NCBI GenBank assembly: GCA_938003545.1
Contig: CALKXY010000008.1
Coordinates: 1 to 64,000, forward strand
Length of the DNA: 64,000 nucleotides
Direction of reading: 5' to 3'
Source: an uncultured Caulobacterales bacterium
GTDB lineage: Bacteria; Pseudomonadota; Alphaproteobacteria; Caulobacterales; Maricaulaceae
A model generated the notes under the pieces. That model was given only the letters and a program-made list of their open reading frames with translations, did not search any database and had not been told where the DNA came from. This document shows positions 47,938 to 56,896 of the stretch, piece by piece. Numbering within the stretch: position 1 is the stretch's first letter; each line of letters opens with the position of its first letter. The position numbers were made by a program, and so were the translations under genes.

Positions 47938-49257
47938 TTAGCTCCGCCCGATACTCACATATTCAAAACCATGGTCACGCACCGCTTGCGGAGTATATAC
48001 ATTACGCAAGTCGGCAAACCGCTTCGTCGACATAATTTCGCTAAGATGGTTGAAATCAAGATCCCTAAACCGCTTCCATTCTGTTGCTAAGACGATGACA
48101 TCCGCCCCGCGCGCGCAATCATAAGCATCTGTGCAATAGGCAACATCCGAGAGATGGGCTTCGGATTCTTCCATGGCTTCGGGATCATAAGCGCGAATTT
48201 TAGCGCCTGCCTTTTGTAGAGCCTGAATAATTGGAAACGCTGGCGTATCACGTACATCATCTGTATCGGGTTTAAAGGCCAGGCCGAGGACCGCAACAGT
48301 CAGCCCGTCAACAGAGCCGCCGCAGAGTTTAATGACCTTTTCAGCCATGGCTTGCTTGCGAGCCTCATTCACATTGACGACTTGCTCAACTATACGGGCA
48401 TGCGCTCCTGCTTTTTTGGCAATATCAAGTAAAGCCATTGTGTCTTTAGGAAAGCAAGACCCGCCATACCCTGGCCCAGGTGCCAAATATTTTGAGCCAA
48501 TACGCTCATCCAGCCCCATGCCAAATGCAACATCGGTGACGTTCGCGCCAACGGCTTCGCAGAGATCAGCAATTTCGTTGATAAAGCTGATCTTTGTCGC
48601 AAGATACGCATTTGCTGCATATTTCAGAAGCTCCGACGTGCGACGGTCTGTGAATACGGTTGGCGGGCCAAGTGCAGAAAATGGACGGTAGAGCCGCGCC
48701 ATGACATCTCTAGCACGTTCATCTGTGGTCCCAATAATAACCCGGTCTGGGTTTTTAAAATCTGCAATCGCAGCGCCTTCGCGTAGAAATTCTGGATTAG
48801 ACACAACCGCAAAGTCTGCATTGGGCGCAGTTTTCCGTATAAGGGCCTCGACCTTATCTCCGGTTCCAACCGGCACAGTCGATTTGATCGCAATGACGGT
48901 AAAGCCCGACAATAAAGGCGCAAGCTCTTCAACCGCAGCCATGACATATTGCAAGTCTGCCGACCCATCTTCTGCGGGCGGTGTACCAACACCGATGAAG
49001 ACAACATCAGCGCCTGACGCAACATCAGCGAGATCCGTTGTGAAGCTCAAACGCTTCGCCCGCGTATTACGTAAGACCAGCGCCTCGAGACCAACTTCAA
49101 AAATCGGAATTTTCCCTTTTTTGAGCTGTTCAATCTTTCCTGCGTCTTTGTCCACGCAACTTACAGCATACCCAAAGTCAGAGAAACAGACCCCTGTCAC
49201 GAGGCCGACATAGCCAGCGCCAATAGTTACAATTTTCAAATCACGTGTAGCAGTCAT
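47938..49257 (-). CDS. ugd: UDP-glucose 6-dehydrogenase
   Basis: 439 residues. The N-terminal KIVTIGAGYVGLVTGVCFSD binds NAD, the catalytic Cys lies in GYGGSCFPKD, and the C-terminal domain has AVLGLAFKPDTDDVRDTPA. It oxidises UDP-glucose to UDP-glucuronate with two NAD+, for polysaccharide synthesis. GalU, which makes UDP-glucose, is encoded at 55998-56885. The coiled-coil gene follows on the same strand after 125 bp. Confidence 0.96.
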   Translation of the reverse strand: MTATRDLKIVTIGAGYVGLVTGVCFSDFGYAVSCVDKDAGKIEQLKKGKIPIFEVGLEALVLRNTRAKRLSFTTDLADVASGADVVFIGVGTPPAEDGSADLQYVMAAVEELAPLLSGFTVIAIKSTVPVGTGDKVEALIRKTAPNADFAVVSNPEFLREGAAIADFKNPDRVIIGTTDERARDVMARLYRPFSALGPPTVFTDRRTSELLKYAANAYLATKISFINEIADLCEAVGANVTDVAFGMGLDERIGSKYLAPGPGYGGSCFPKDTMALLDIAKKAGAHARIVEQVVNVNEARKQAMAEKVIKLCGGSVDGLTVAVLGLAFKPDTDDVRDTPAFPIIQALQKAGAKIRAYDPEAMEESEAHLSDVAYCTDAYDCARGADVIVLATEWKRFRDLDFNHLSEIMSTKRFADLRNVYTPQAVRDHGFEYVSIGRS

Positions 49258-49333
49258 AATCGTCCCCTGCCTAAGCCATGGCTTTAATGCAAGCTGTGGC
49301 AGCTCACACGACTATAAAATTTTGGAGAGGTCG

Positions 49334-50236
49334 TCAGATTAATATTTGAGAGGCCGCCTGTAACGCATCCCCGATGACCGTAAACTTCTTTGAGAGCGGC
49401 GAAGATGGCCGCCACATCAAACTAATCGCGCGGCGCGCGTCGGGGTGATCAATGCGCCGCGTCACGATACCAGGATCTTCGCGAGCTTCAGAGAACGTAT
49501 AAAGGCTTGGCATAATCGCGACAGCCCCGCCCATGGCCGCCATCTGCCGGATTGCGTCCAAGCTGGTGCCTTCATATTCTGCACTAACGTGGCCACCTGA
49601 TAAATCAGCCAGCCTTTGCACAACCACCGCTAATTTATGCCCATACCCCAAACTTAGCAGATCACGCCCTTTTAGCTCTTCCAAGCTAACATCTCCTCGC
49701 GCTTGGGCCAGAACATCATCAGGCGCGACGCCTATATAGAGCTGCTCTTCGAACAGTTCGAACGCCTTCATCCCGACATGATCTTCGGGGGTAGAAATAA
49801 TGAGGTCCAAATGCCCATTTTCGAGGTCTCGGTGTAAGTCCAAGGTTCTCTCTTCGCGCACCAATATACGCATCTGTGGAAACGCCTTATGCAGATCTCG
49901 CACGGCCAGCGGCAGAAGATAGGGCCCAATTGACGGCAATGTACCCAAACGAATTTTCCCCGCAAAGGTTTGTCCAGCTTCCCGTGCCAGCGTTTTGAAC
50001 GCCTCCATATCGCGCAAAATAATGCGTGCACGCGCCACAAGCTCTACGCCAATAGGCGTCAATGGCGCGCCCCCTCGACCTCGCTCAACCAGTTTCGTAC
50101 CCAAAACGGCTTCCATATCCATAATCTGATTAGACAAACTGGGCTGAGAAACATGGGTGTGCCGCGCCGCGCCTGAGAACGATCCAGTCTCATCAATCGC
50201 AACCAAATATTGGAGTTGTCTGAGTGTCGGCTTCAT
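49334..50236 (-). CDS. OxyR-like LysR-family regulator lacking cysteines
   Basis: 300 residues. N-terminal winged helix-turn-helix (SFSGAARHTHVSQPSLSNQI); the effector domain is clearly OxyR-like (LGTLPSIGPYLLPLAVRDLH, ISLMWRPSSPLSKKF). In OxyR, the redox cysteines lie after the GHC motif; here that site reads LLSLGYGHKLAVVVQ, and the whole protein contains no Cys. It therefore cannot sense peroxide by the known disulfide switch. It is divergent from the nhaA leader region, 102 bp away, so it may control nhaA, somewhat like the LysR-type NhaR of E. coli. Confidence 0.85.
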   Translation of the reverse strand: MKPTLRQLQYLVAIDETGSFSGAARHTHVSQPSLSNQIMDMEAVLGTKLVERGRGGAPLTPIGVELVARARIILRDMEAFKTLAREAGQTFAGKIRLGTLPSIGPYLLPLAVRDLHKAFPQMRILVREERTLDLHRDLENGHLDLIISTPEDHVGMKAFELFEEQLYIGVAPDDVLAQARGDVSLEELKGRDLLSLGYGHKLAVVVQRLADLSGGHVSAEYEGTSLDAIRQMAAMGGAVAIMPSLYTFSEAREDPGIVTRRIDHPDARRAISLMWRPSSPLSKKFTVIGDALQAASQILI

Positions 50237-50338
50237 ATCATTCCATAGGTATAAGCTATAAATAGTATTCCAAACTTATCTTTTACCTACAGAGCTGCGC
50301 CCGCCATAGCAAGACTGCGAACACGAAAGGAGACCAGA

Positions 50339-50419
50339 ATGTTTCGCTTAAACACAGCTTTAACTCAGATTGAATTGTCACTCATCGGTCTCGTCTTGTT
50401 CCTTGGGGCTAGCGCGTAA
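50339..50419 (+). CDS. 26-residue leader peptide or small membrane protein before nhaA
   Basis: ATG at 50339, stop TAA at 50417-50419. A strong Shine-Dalgarno, AAAGGAG (50326-50332), lies 6 nt before the start. The peptide has 7 Leu in 26 residues and a hydrophobic end (SLIGLVLFLGASA), so it is either a small membrane peptide or a leader ORF that couples translation to the terminator 52 nt downstream. It is too short for homology-based naming. Confidence 0.55.
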   Translation: MFRLNTALTQIELSLIGLVLFLGASA

Positions 50420-50470
50420 CACATCCGCTGCAAGCGCCCACCAAACTTAGTTCCGATCCCCCCCCCAGAG

Positions 50471-50512
50471 ACCACTCGGCTTCGATTTTTATCGAATGCT
50501 GGGTGGTTTTTT
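50471..50512 (+). terminator. Intrinsic terminator or attenuator abutting nhaA
   Basis: A 16-bp stem with one bulged T and two G-U pairs: ACCACTCGGC plus TTCGAT pairs with ATCGAA and GCTGGGTGGT around a TTTT loop, followed by six T residues (50507-50512). The T run ends right at the ATG of nhaA (50513). A run of nine C residues (50458-50466) precedes the stem and could pair with GGGG at 50405-50408 inside the leader ORF. This is the layout of transcription attenuation. Confidence 0.75.
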
Positions 50513-51754
50513 ATGACCAGAGACAAAGATATGCCTTCATCACTCTCCGCCAAAACCGTTCGTGAACGCATTGTTCATTTCATGCATTTGGAAGCTTCAG
50601 GCGGCATTATTTTGATGTTTGTCGCCCTCTTGGCGTTGGTCGCGAATAATTCGCTTCTCGCGTCCAGTTATCAAGGCATTTTGAACACGCCTGTAGCGGT
50701 TCAATTCGGAGATTTCAAAATAGCAAAGCCTGCGCTTCTCTGGATTAACGACGGGCTTATGGCAATTTTCTTCTTTCTTGTTGGACTGGAAATAAAGCGT
50801 GAAGTTTTAAAAGGTGAGTTATCGTCCTTGGACAAAATTGCACTCCCTTTGTTTGCGGCGTTTGGCGGTATTGCCGTACCTGCGTTGATCTATTTGGGCT
50901 TTAACATCCATGATCCCGCCACAGTAAAAGGATGGGCTATTCCAGCCGCAACCGATATTGCATTCGCTCTCGGTATTTTAGCCCTGCTTGGAAAGCGTGT
51001 GCCAGTCTCTCTAAAAATTCTGTTGCTTGCAGTTGCCATAATCGATGACCTTGCCGCCATCGTTATTATCGCGCTGTTTTATACAGAAAACCTCTCACTC
51101 GTTGCACTCTCTTGGGCCGCGGTGGGCACGGCCGCCCTATTTATGCTCAACCGCTTCCGTGTCATGCGCATCCTGCCCTATGCCGTGATCGGAACGTTAG
51201 TTTGGGCAGCCGTGTTAAAATCAGGCGTCCATGCAACATTAGCAGGTGTGATCACAGCCTTTGCCATTCCGATGACGCGCCCAAACCCAGAAACATCGTC
51301 GCCGCTGACACGCGCTGAACATGGGTTACATATCTGGGTCGCTTTTTTAATCCTGCCCCTCTTCGCCTTTGCTAATGCAGGCGTGTCATTGGGCGGCTTA
51401 TCTCCTTCGGATCTGATGTCTCCTGTGCCTTTAGGCATTGCCGCTGGCTTGTTCATTGGTAAGCAAGTTGGTGTTTTCTCTGCCTGTTGGATCGCAGTTA
51501 AACTCGGCTGGGCCCGCTTGCCTGAGGGTGCAAACTGGCTGCACATATACGGTGTCGCCTGCCTAACAGGTGTTGGATTTACGATGAGCCTATTCATCGG
51601 CACATTGGCTTTTGATGATGCAACCCTTCTAAACGGTGTGCGCCTTGGTGTCTTAATGGGCTCCATTCTTTCCGGCGTGATGGGATATCTCGTCCTGAGA
51701 GTCGTCTGTAAAACTGACCCAACTGTAGATATTGCGGCAAAGGCAGAGGCCTAA
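50513..51754 (+). CDS. nhaA: Na+/H+ antiporter NhaA
   Basis: 413 residues with about 12 TM helices. Hallmarks: FFLVGLEIKREVLKGEL, PAATDIAFALGILALLGKRVP and AIIDDLAAIVIIALFYT with the ion-binding Asp pair, and TGVGFTMSLFIGTLAF. Exchanges two H+ for one Na+ (or Li+) across the inner membrane. The ATG at 50513 directly follows a terminator T run; the ATG at 50531 (MPSSLSAKT) is an alternative start. A PII-like gene follows. Confidence 0.95.
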   Translation: MTRDKDMPSSLSAKTVRERIVHFMHLEASGGIILMFVALLALVANNSLLASSYQGILNTPVAVQFGDFKIAKPALLWINDGLMAIFFFLVGLEIKREVLKGELSSLDKIALPLFAAFGGIAVPALIYLGFNIHDPATVKGWAIPAATDIAFALGILALLGKRVPVSLKILLLAVAIIDDLAAIVIIALFYTENLSLVALSWAAVGTAALFMLNRFRVMRILPYAVIGTLVWAAVLKSGVHATLAGVITAFAIPMTRPNPETSSPLTRAEHGLHIWVAFLILPLFAFANAGVSLGGLSPSDLMSPVPLGIAAGLFIGKQVGVFSACWIAVKLGWARLPEGANWLHIYGVACLTGVGFTMSLFIGTLAFDDATLLNGVRLGVLMGSILSGVMGYLVLRVVCKTDPTVDIAAKAEA

Positions 51755-51814
51755 ACCGTGCTGACGCGGCAGCAAAAGCTGAGCCATGTGATTCCACCTT
51801 ACGGGAGCATTCGC

Positions 51815-52132
51815 ATGACGCCTGATCTGCATGAAAAACTCCGACTGGAGTTCATTATAGAAAGCCCAGCCCTGCGGCGCGCAGAGGATATTTTATCCGA
51901 GGCTGGCGTTACAGGCTGGACAGTACTCCCAGCCATCTCTGGTTTTAATGGGCGACATCGTTGGTCACGCGGCACGGATATTTCCATGTCGACCGATATG
52001 GTTGTTTTAATTTGCGTCGGAGATTCCGAAATTATCATGCCTGCATTGTCGGAACTCCATGCCCTCCTAAAACGTCATATTGGCGTATTAAATATTACCA
52101 CGGTTCAAGTTTTGCGAGATGCCGAATTTTAA
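51815..52132 (+). CDS. PII-like signalling protein
   Basis: 105 residues from the ATG at 51815, preceded by GGGAG at good spacing; the frame is open from a GTG at 51758. RRAEDILSEAGVTGWTVLPA, the flexible loop SGFNGRHRWSRGTDI and the late LLKRHIGVLNITTVQVLRD match the PII-like ferredoxin fold (trimer, T-loop). Classical GlnB residues, such as the uridylylation Tyr, are not evident. It lies between nhaA and an APC transporter; PII-like proteins often gate neighbouring transporters by binding nucleotides. Confidence 0.75.
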   Translation: MTPDLHEKLRLEFIIESPALRRAEDILSEAGVTGWTVLPAISGFNGRHRWSRGTDISMSTDMVVLICVGDSEIIMPALSELHALLKRHIGVLNITTVQVLRDAEF

Positions 52133-52200
52133 ACCCTCCCTCCACTCTTAACATCCTACTTTCTTAACGCCCTGTTCCACCACTCTGATGAGATATTATC

Positions 52201-54303
52201 ATGGATAAGCCCGCTAAACTCGCACGTAACCTAACGCTCTTTGATGTCTATGCGATGTCAACGGGCGCTATGTTTAGCTCGGGGTTATTTCTTTTGCCCG
52301 GCATTGCTGCCGCCGCGACAGGTAACTCCGTCTTTCTCGCTTACTTCCTCGCGGGGTTTCTGATTTTACCTGCTATGTATTGCATGGCTGAGCTTTCGAC
52401 TGCGATGCCAAAAGCAGGCGGCACCTATTATTTTTTAGACCGTGCCATGGGACCTTTGATGGGGACAATTGGGGGGTTAGGCAGCTGGATTGCCGTCATT
52501 TTCAAAAGCGCATTCGCCCTCGTCGGGATGGGCGCATATTTGGGGCTCTATCTTGATCTGCCATTCACGGTGACGGCTATTATTTTGTCGATTGCATTTG
52601 GCGCGATCAATATTGTTGGGGCGAAAGAAACAACGCAGCTGCAACGCGTCCTCGTCATCACATTGGTCGTCATTTTGGTCGCATTTACGTTGCTCGGATT
52701 AAAGGCTGCCGCCTCAGGGCCAGAACCGCTCTTAGAGCTTCAAACTGATTACGGACCGTTTTTCAAAACGGGATTGGTAGGGTTTGTCTCGACGATTGGC
52801 CTCGTCTTTGTATCCTATGCGGGCCTAACCAAAGTCGCATCTGTTGCGGAAGAAGTACAAAATCCAGATCGAAACATCCCGCTTGGCATGACGCTTTCAT
52901 TGGTGACAGCGACCGCGCTATACACGCTTGGCACATTTGTTTTGATCAAGATTATGCCATCTGAAGACCTCTTCGGTAGCTTGACGCCCATTGCCGATGC
53001 TGGTCGCGTTTTCATGAATAACTGGCCTTTTGATATTGGTGTCATTCTTATCGTCGTTGCAGCCATCGCCGCGTTTGCTTCCACAGGTAATGCAGGCATA
53101 ATGAGCGCATCTCGCTATCCCTATGCCATGGCAAAGGACAAACTCGTGCCAGAGAGTCTCGCGAAACTTGGTCGCTACAAAACGCCGACGGTTTCAATTC
53201 TACTGACTGTGGCAGTCATGATCGCAGTCATTCTTTTATTCGATGTAAAATCTGTTGCTAAATTAGCATCAGCCTTCCAGCTTCTTCTCTTCATGTTGGT
53301 TTGCGCGGCGGTCATTGTCATGCGTGAGTCCCGCATCTCCACATATAGGCCAGGGTTCAAAACACCCCTTTATCCATGGATGCCGATTGCTGGGATATTG
53401 ATCGGCTTTTGGTTGATTATTGAGATGGGCATTTTGGCGATTGGCTTTACGGGCACCATCGTCATTGCGTGCGTAGTTTGGTATAATTTCTACGCGCGCC
53501 AGCGCGTGTCTCGTCGCGGCGCAATTTTTCATGTTCACGAACGCCTTGGTCGAAATACGTATGATGGTCTGGAGCATGAGCTCATGAGTATTATTCATGA
53601 TCGCACGCAGGCAGAAAACCTATCTTACGAAGCCGTCATTGCGCGGTCTGTCGTGACAGACTTTCGCTACGGTACATATACAGCTGAACGCATTCGAACC
53701 TCAGTCAAAGAAATTGCGATTGAACGTCACGACATATCGACAGACCTCGCGCGTGACATTGAGAATGGTACCTTTGAATTTCGCGCTTTGAGTGACGGTA
53801 TTCGCTTGGCGATGTATTTGGGCAAACGCCTAAAAGAACCAGAGCTCTATATCTTCCGTTTCGGACCCCAAGCGAAGCTCTCATTAGACTTCGAAGGAGC
53901 AGAGGCATTGCATACGATCATGGTCTTGATCTGTCCTCCTGCGCCAGCAGGTCTAGACATGCGGATTGCGGGACATTTGGCTGAAATCATTGGCGGGGAA
54001 GGATTTGAACCGCGCTGGCTTGCCGCCACTTCTGAGGCAGAGTTGAACGATGTTCTTGTTCGAGATGATCATTTTCTCCACCTTCCAATTAGTGACCTTC
54101 CGGCGCTTGCATCGCAAACTGGCATTGCGCTTTCTGAGGTCGTGTTACCAGAGAACATGAGCCTTGCGCTCGTCGAACGCGGTGGAGAGATGCTTTATGC
54201 AACACCGTCGCTCGTTCTTGAGCCCGGAGATATTGTGGCGCTCATCGGGGAACCCGCTGCACTGGAAGATATGCGATGGCATGACGAAACTGAAACGCCC
54301 TAA
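52201..54303 (+). CDS. APC-family transporter with EIIA-like and RCK-C-like domains
   Basis: 700 residues. Residues ~1-430 are an APC-type transporter with about 12 TM helices (STGAMFSSGLFLLPGIAAAA, AELSTAMPKAGGTYYFLDRA). Residues ~440-620 are soluble, with an EIIA/USP-like region (HLAEIIGGEGFEPRW). The final ~65 residues (LSEVVLPENMSLALVERGG, then LEPGDIVALIGE) look like an RCK/TrkA-C domain, which binds small ligands in ion transporters. The substrate could be an amino acid or K+; neighbours NhaA and PII-like favour ion or osmotic homeostasis. Confidence 0.82.
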   Translation: MDKPAKLARNLTLFDVYAMSTGAMFSSGLFLLPGIAAAATGNSVFLAYFLAGFLILPAMYCMAELSTAMPKAGGTYYFLDRAMGPLMGTIGGLGSWIAVIFKSAFALVGMGAYLGLYLDLPFTVTAIILSIAFGAINIVGAKETTQLQRVLVITLVVILVAFTLLGLKAAASGPEPLLELQTDYGPFFKTGLVGFVSTIGLVFVSYAGLTKVASVAEEVQNPDRNIPLGMTLSLVTATALYTLGTFVLIKIMPSEDLFGSLTPIADAGRVFMNNWPFDIGVILIVVAAIAAFASTGNAGIMSASRYPYAMAKDKLVPESLAKLGRYKTPTVSILLTVAVMIAVILLFDVKSVAKLASAFQLLLFMLVCAAVIVMRESRISTYRPGFKTPLYPWMPIAGILIGFWLIIEMGILAIGFTGTIVIACVVWYNFYARQRVSRRGAIFHVHERLGRNTYDGLEHELMSIIHDRTQAENLSYEAVIARSVVTDFRYGTYTAERIRTSVKEIAIERHDISTDLARDIENGTFEFRALSDGIRLAMYLGKRLKEPELYIFRFGPQAKLSLDFEGAEALHTIMVLICPPAPAGLDMRIAGHLAEIIGGEGFEPRWLAATSEAELNDVLVRDDHFLHLPISDLPALASQTGIALSEVVLPENMSLALVERGGEMLYATPSLVLEPGDIVALIGEPAALEDMRWHDETETP

Positions 54304-54376
54304 AGAGAATCAGAATTGCGGGTTTTTACATCCTTAAGAAGATAATCTTGCAAAGAAACGAATTCGCAATCCAATT

Positions 54377-54430
54377 GTGTCATAATCTATTAAACACCAA
54401 CTTTGAATGGTTCATGATAGATTATGACAC
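54377..54430 (+). promoter_or_regulatory. 14-bp perfect inverted repeat covering a start codon
   Basis: GTGTCATAATCTAT (54377-54390) and ATAGATTATGACAC (54417-54430) are perfectly complementary over 14 bp, with a 26-nt spacer. The 3' arm contains the ATG (54424-54426) of the phosphomutase gene. As RNA it would bury the start codon; as DNA it could be an operator. No Shine-Dalgarno is visible in the spacer. Confidence 0.7.
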
Positions 54431-55944
54431 GTACGCCTCGCTCTGACATAAGCGCAAATACGCTTGATTTTGAAACCTTACCCCTCGTCAAACCGACAGG
54501 GTTCCGGGAGTATGATGCGCGGTGGTGGTTTGGCCTGCCCGATGCCGAAAAACCCTCAGAGCTTAACCTTTACGGCGTTCAAGCTCTCGGCGAAGGCTTG
54601 GGCACTCTCATGCATGAACGAGGTGTCGACCCAAATATTGCAGTTGGGCATGACTTTCGACATTATTCTCTCAGCATTAAAATGGCGCTCACTGTTGGCC
54701 TTATGAATGCAGGTATTCATGTCCATGACATTGGATTGGCGCTGTCCCCAATGGCGTATTTTGCGCAATTTCACCTTAATTGTGCAGGCGTTGCAATGGT
54801 GACAGCCTCGCATAACTCTAATGGATGGACAGGTGTTAAAATGGGCATCCAAGCCCCGCTAACCTTCGGGCCAGATGAAATGGCGCGGTTAAAAGACATT
54901 GTTTTAAATAACGAAAGCATCGCGCGGCTTGGTGGGTCTTATAAATATATAGAGGGCGTAAGAGACGCATATATCGCAGATCTTGTGAAAGATGTGAAAC
55001 TCTCTCGGCCTATCCGCGTTGTCGCGGCCTGCGGAAACGGCACTGCAGGCGCTTTTGCAGAGGAGGTGCTGACGCGTATTGGGGCCAATGTCATCCCTGT
55101 AGAATGTGATTTGGATTGGAGTTTTCCGAATTATAACCCAAATCCCGAAGCCCTAGAAATGCTACATGCGATGAGGGATTCCTGTCTGGAGAATGAAGCC
55201 GAGCTTGCGCTTGGCTTTGATGGCGATGGCGACAGATGCGGCGTCGTAGATAACACAGGCGAAGAAATTTTTGCAGATAAAGTCGGCGTTATGCTCGCCA
55301 GAGACCTGTCTGCCATTCATAAAGATGCGCAATTCGTCGTCGATGTAAAATCCACTGGGCTCTATCACACAGACCCTGTTTTAAAGGCCAATGGCGCCAA
55401 GACTGATTATTACAAAACAGGCCATAGCTATATCAAACGCCGCGTTCATGATTTGAATGCGCTCGTTGGGTTTGAGAAATCGGGGCATTATTTTTTCAAT
55501 GCGCCGATGGGGCGTGGCTATGATGACGGATTGGTTTCAGCCATCGCCATTTTGCAAATGCTTGACCGAAATCCTGGCAAGACGCTGGCCGACCTGCGCG
55601 AAGCCCTCCCGAAAACATGGGGAAGCCCGTCCATGAGTCCCTTCTGTGCAGATGAAGACAAATATGGCGTTGTGGAACGCCTTATCGCTAAGGTTCAAGC
55701 CGATGCGGCTGCAGGGGAAACAATCTTGGGTCAGAAAATTATTGATGTGAACACGGTGAATGGCGTTCGCTTAACCTTGGAAGACGGCACATGGGGCCTC
55801 ATGCGGGCCAGCTCGAACACACCAAACCTCGTCATTGTGGTCGAAAGCCCAACTTCGGAAGCCAATATGATTGGTATGTTTCGCGACATAGAACGTCGCC
55901 TCGCAGAACACCCCGAGATCGGGGAATTCGACCAGAAAATTTAA
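54424..55944 (+). CDS. Phosphomannomutase/phosphoglucomutase
   Basis: 506 residues of the alpha-D-phosphohexomutase superfamily. Active-site Ser in TASHN (S129 region), metal-binding DGDGD (D266-D270) and a sugar-binding loop GFEKSGH in place of the common GEMSGH. It interconverts hexose 1- and 6-phosphates, supplying mannose-1-P for GDP-mannose and glucose-1-P for UDP-glucose. GalU follows after 53 bp. The start codon sits in a 14-bp inverted repeat. Confidence 0.92.
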   Translation: MTRTPRSDISANTLDFETLPLVKPTGFREYDARWWFGLPDAEKPSELNLYGVQALGEGLGTLMHERGVDPNIAVGHDFRHYSLSIKMALTVGLMNAGIHVHDIGLALSPMAYFAQFHLNCAGVAMVTASHNSNGWTGVKMGIQAPLTFGPDEMARLKDIVLNNESIARLGGSYKYIEGVRDAYIADLVKDVKLSRPIRVVAACGNGTAGAFAEEVLTRIGANVIPVECDLDWSFPNYNPNPEALEMLHAMRDSCLENEAELALGFDGDGDRCGVVDNTGEEIFADKVGVMLARDLSAIHKDAQFVVDVKSTGLYHTDPVLKANGAKTDYYKTGHSYIKRRVHDLNALVGFEKSGHYFFNAPMGRGYDDGLVSAIAILQMLDRNPGKTLADLREALPKTWGSPSMSPFCADEDKYGVVERLIAKVQADAAAGETILGQKIIDVNTVNGVRLTLEDGTWGLMRASSNTPNLVIVVESPTSEANMIGMFRDIERRLAEHPEIGEFDQKI

Positions 55945-55997
55945 TCAGTTCCACCTATGCTCATGACACTGACAAAATTCAAATACGGACCCTCGCT

Positions 55998-56885
55998 ATG
56001 AAACCCGTTACAAAAGCTGTTCTACCTGTTGCCGGATTTGGCACACGGGTTTTGCCTGCCACAAAAACCGTACCGAAAGAAATGCTGACGGTCGTGGATC
56101 GTCCAGCCCTGCAATATGTCGTGGATGAAGCCATAGAAGCGGGGATCGAGCATTTTGTTTTCATTACAGCGCGCGGAAAGATCGCGATCGAAGATTATTT
56201 CGACAGCGCATATGAACTCGAGGATGCTCTACTCCGCAAAGGTAAAACTGATATCTTAGACACGCTAAAGTCCAAAACGCCGCGCGAAGGCACAATGAGT
56301 TTTGTCCGACAGCAACAAGCCAAAGGCTTAGGTCATGCCGTCTGGTGTGCACGTGATATTATCGGTGATGAGCCTTTCGCGGTACTTCTGCCTGACGTCT
56401 TAATTCAGTCCAAAACATCATGCCTCGCGCAAATGATGGAGGCCTATCATAAGGTCGGCGGAAATATCATTGCGGTTGATCCCGTTCCCGATGAACGCGT
56501 GTCCAGCTATGGCGTTATCAAACCTAAGCCGGGTGAAGATTTCAGGTCAAAAAAACTTATCGCTATGAACGGCATGGTCGAGAAACCATCCGTTGCAGAT
56601 GCGCCTTCAAACTTGAAAATTACGGGACGATATATTCTCCAACCTGAACTTATGGGCCTATTACGCGACCAGGCTGCGGGCGCAGGCGGAGAGATTCAAC
56701 TGACCGACGCCATGGCGCGATTGATGGAAACTCAAGATTTTCACGCCTTTGCCTATGAAGGGCAAGATTTTGATTGTGGCTCCAAACTTGGGTATTTCGA
56801 AGCGGTTCTCGCCTTCGCACGCGAGCACAAAGATATTGGCGAAGCAGCACAAGATATGATCCGCAAATCCGCCGCCCTAAAATAA
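55998..56885 (+). CDS. galU: UTP-glucose-1-phosphate uridylyltransferase
   Basis: 295 residues from the ATG at 55998; the open frame begins within the preceding gene, at 55791. Nucleotide-binding motif GFGTRVLPATK (13-23), then EMLTVVDRPALQYVVDEA, and GRYILQPELM in the C-terminal half. Makes UDP-glucose from glucose-1-P and UTP, feeding Ugd and polysaccharide synthesis. Stop to next start: 11 bp. Confidence 0.95.
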   Translation: MKPVTKAVLPVAGFGTRVLPATKTVPKEMLTVVDRPALQYVVDEAIEAGIEHFVFITARGKIAIEDYFDSAYELEDALLRKGKTDILDTLKSKTPREGTMSFVRQQQAKGLGHAVWCARDIIGDEPFAVLLPDVLIQSKTSCLAQMMEAYHKVGGNIIAVDPVPDERVSSYGVIKPKPGEDFRSKKLIAMNGMVEKPSVADAPSNLKITGRYILQPELMGLLRDQAAGAGGEIQLTDAMARLMETQDFHAFAYEGQDFDCGSKLGYFEAVLAFAREHKDIGEAAQDMIRKSAALK

Positions 56886-56896
56886 CGCCAAGGCGA

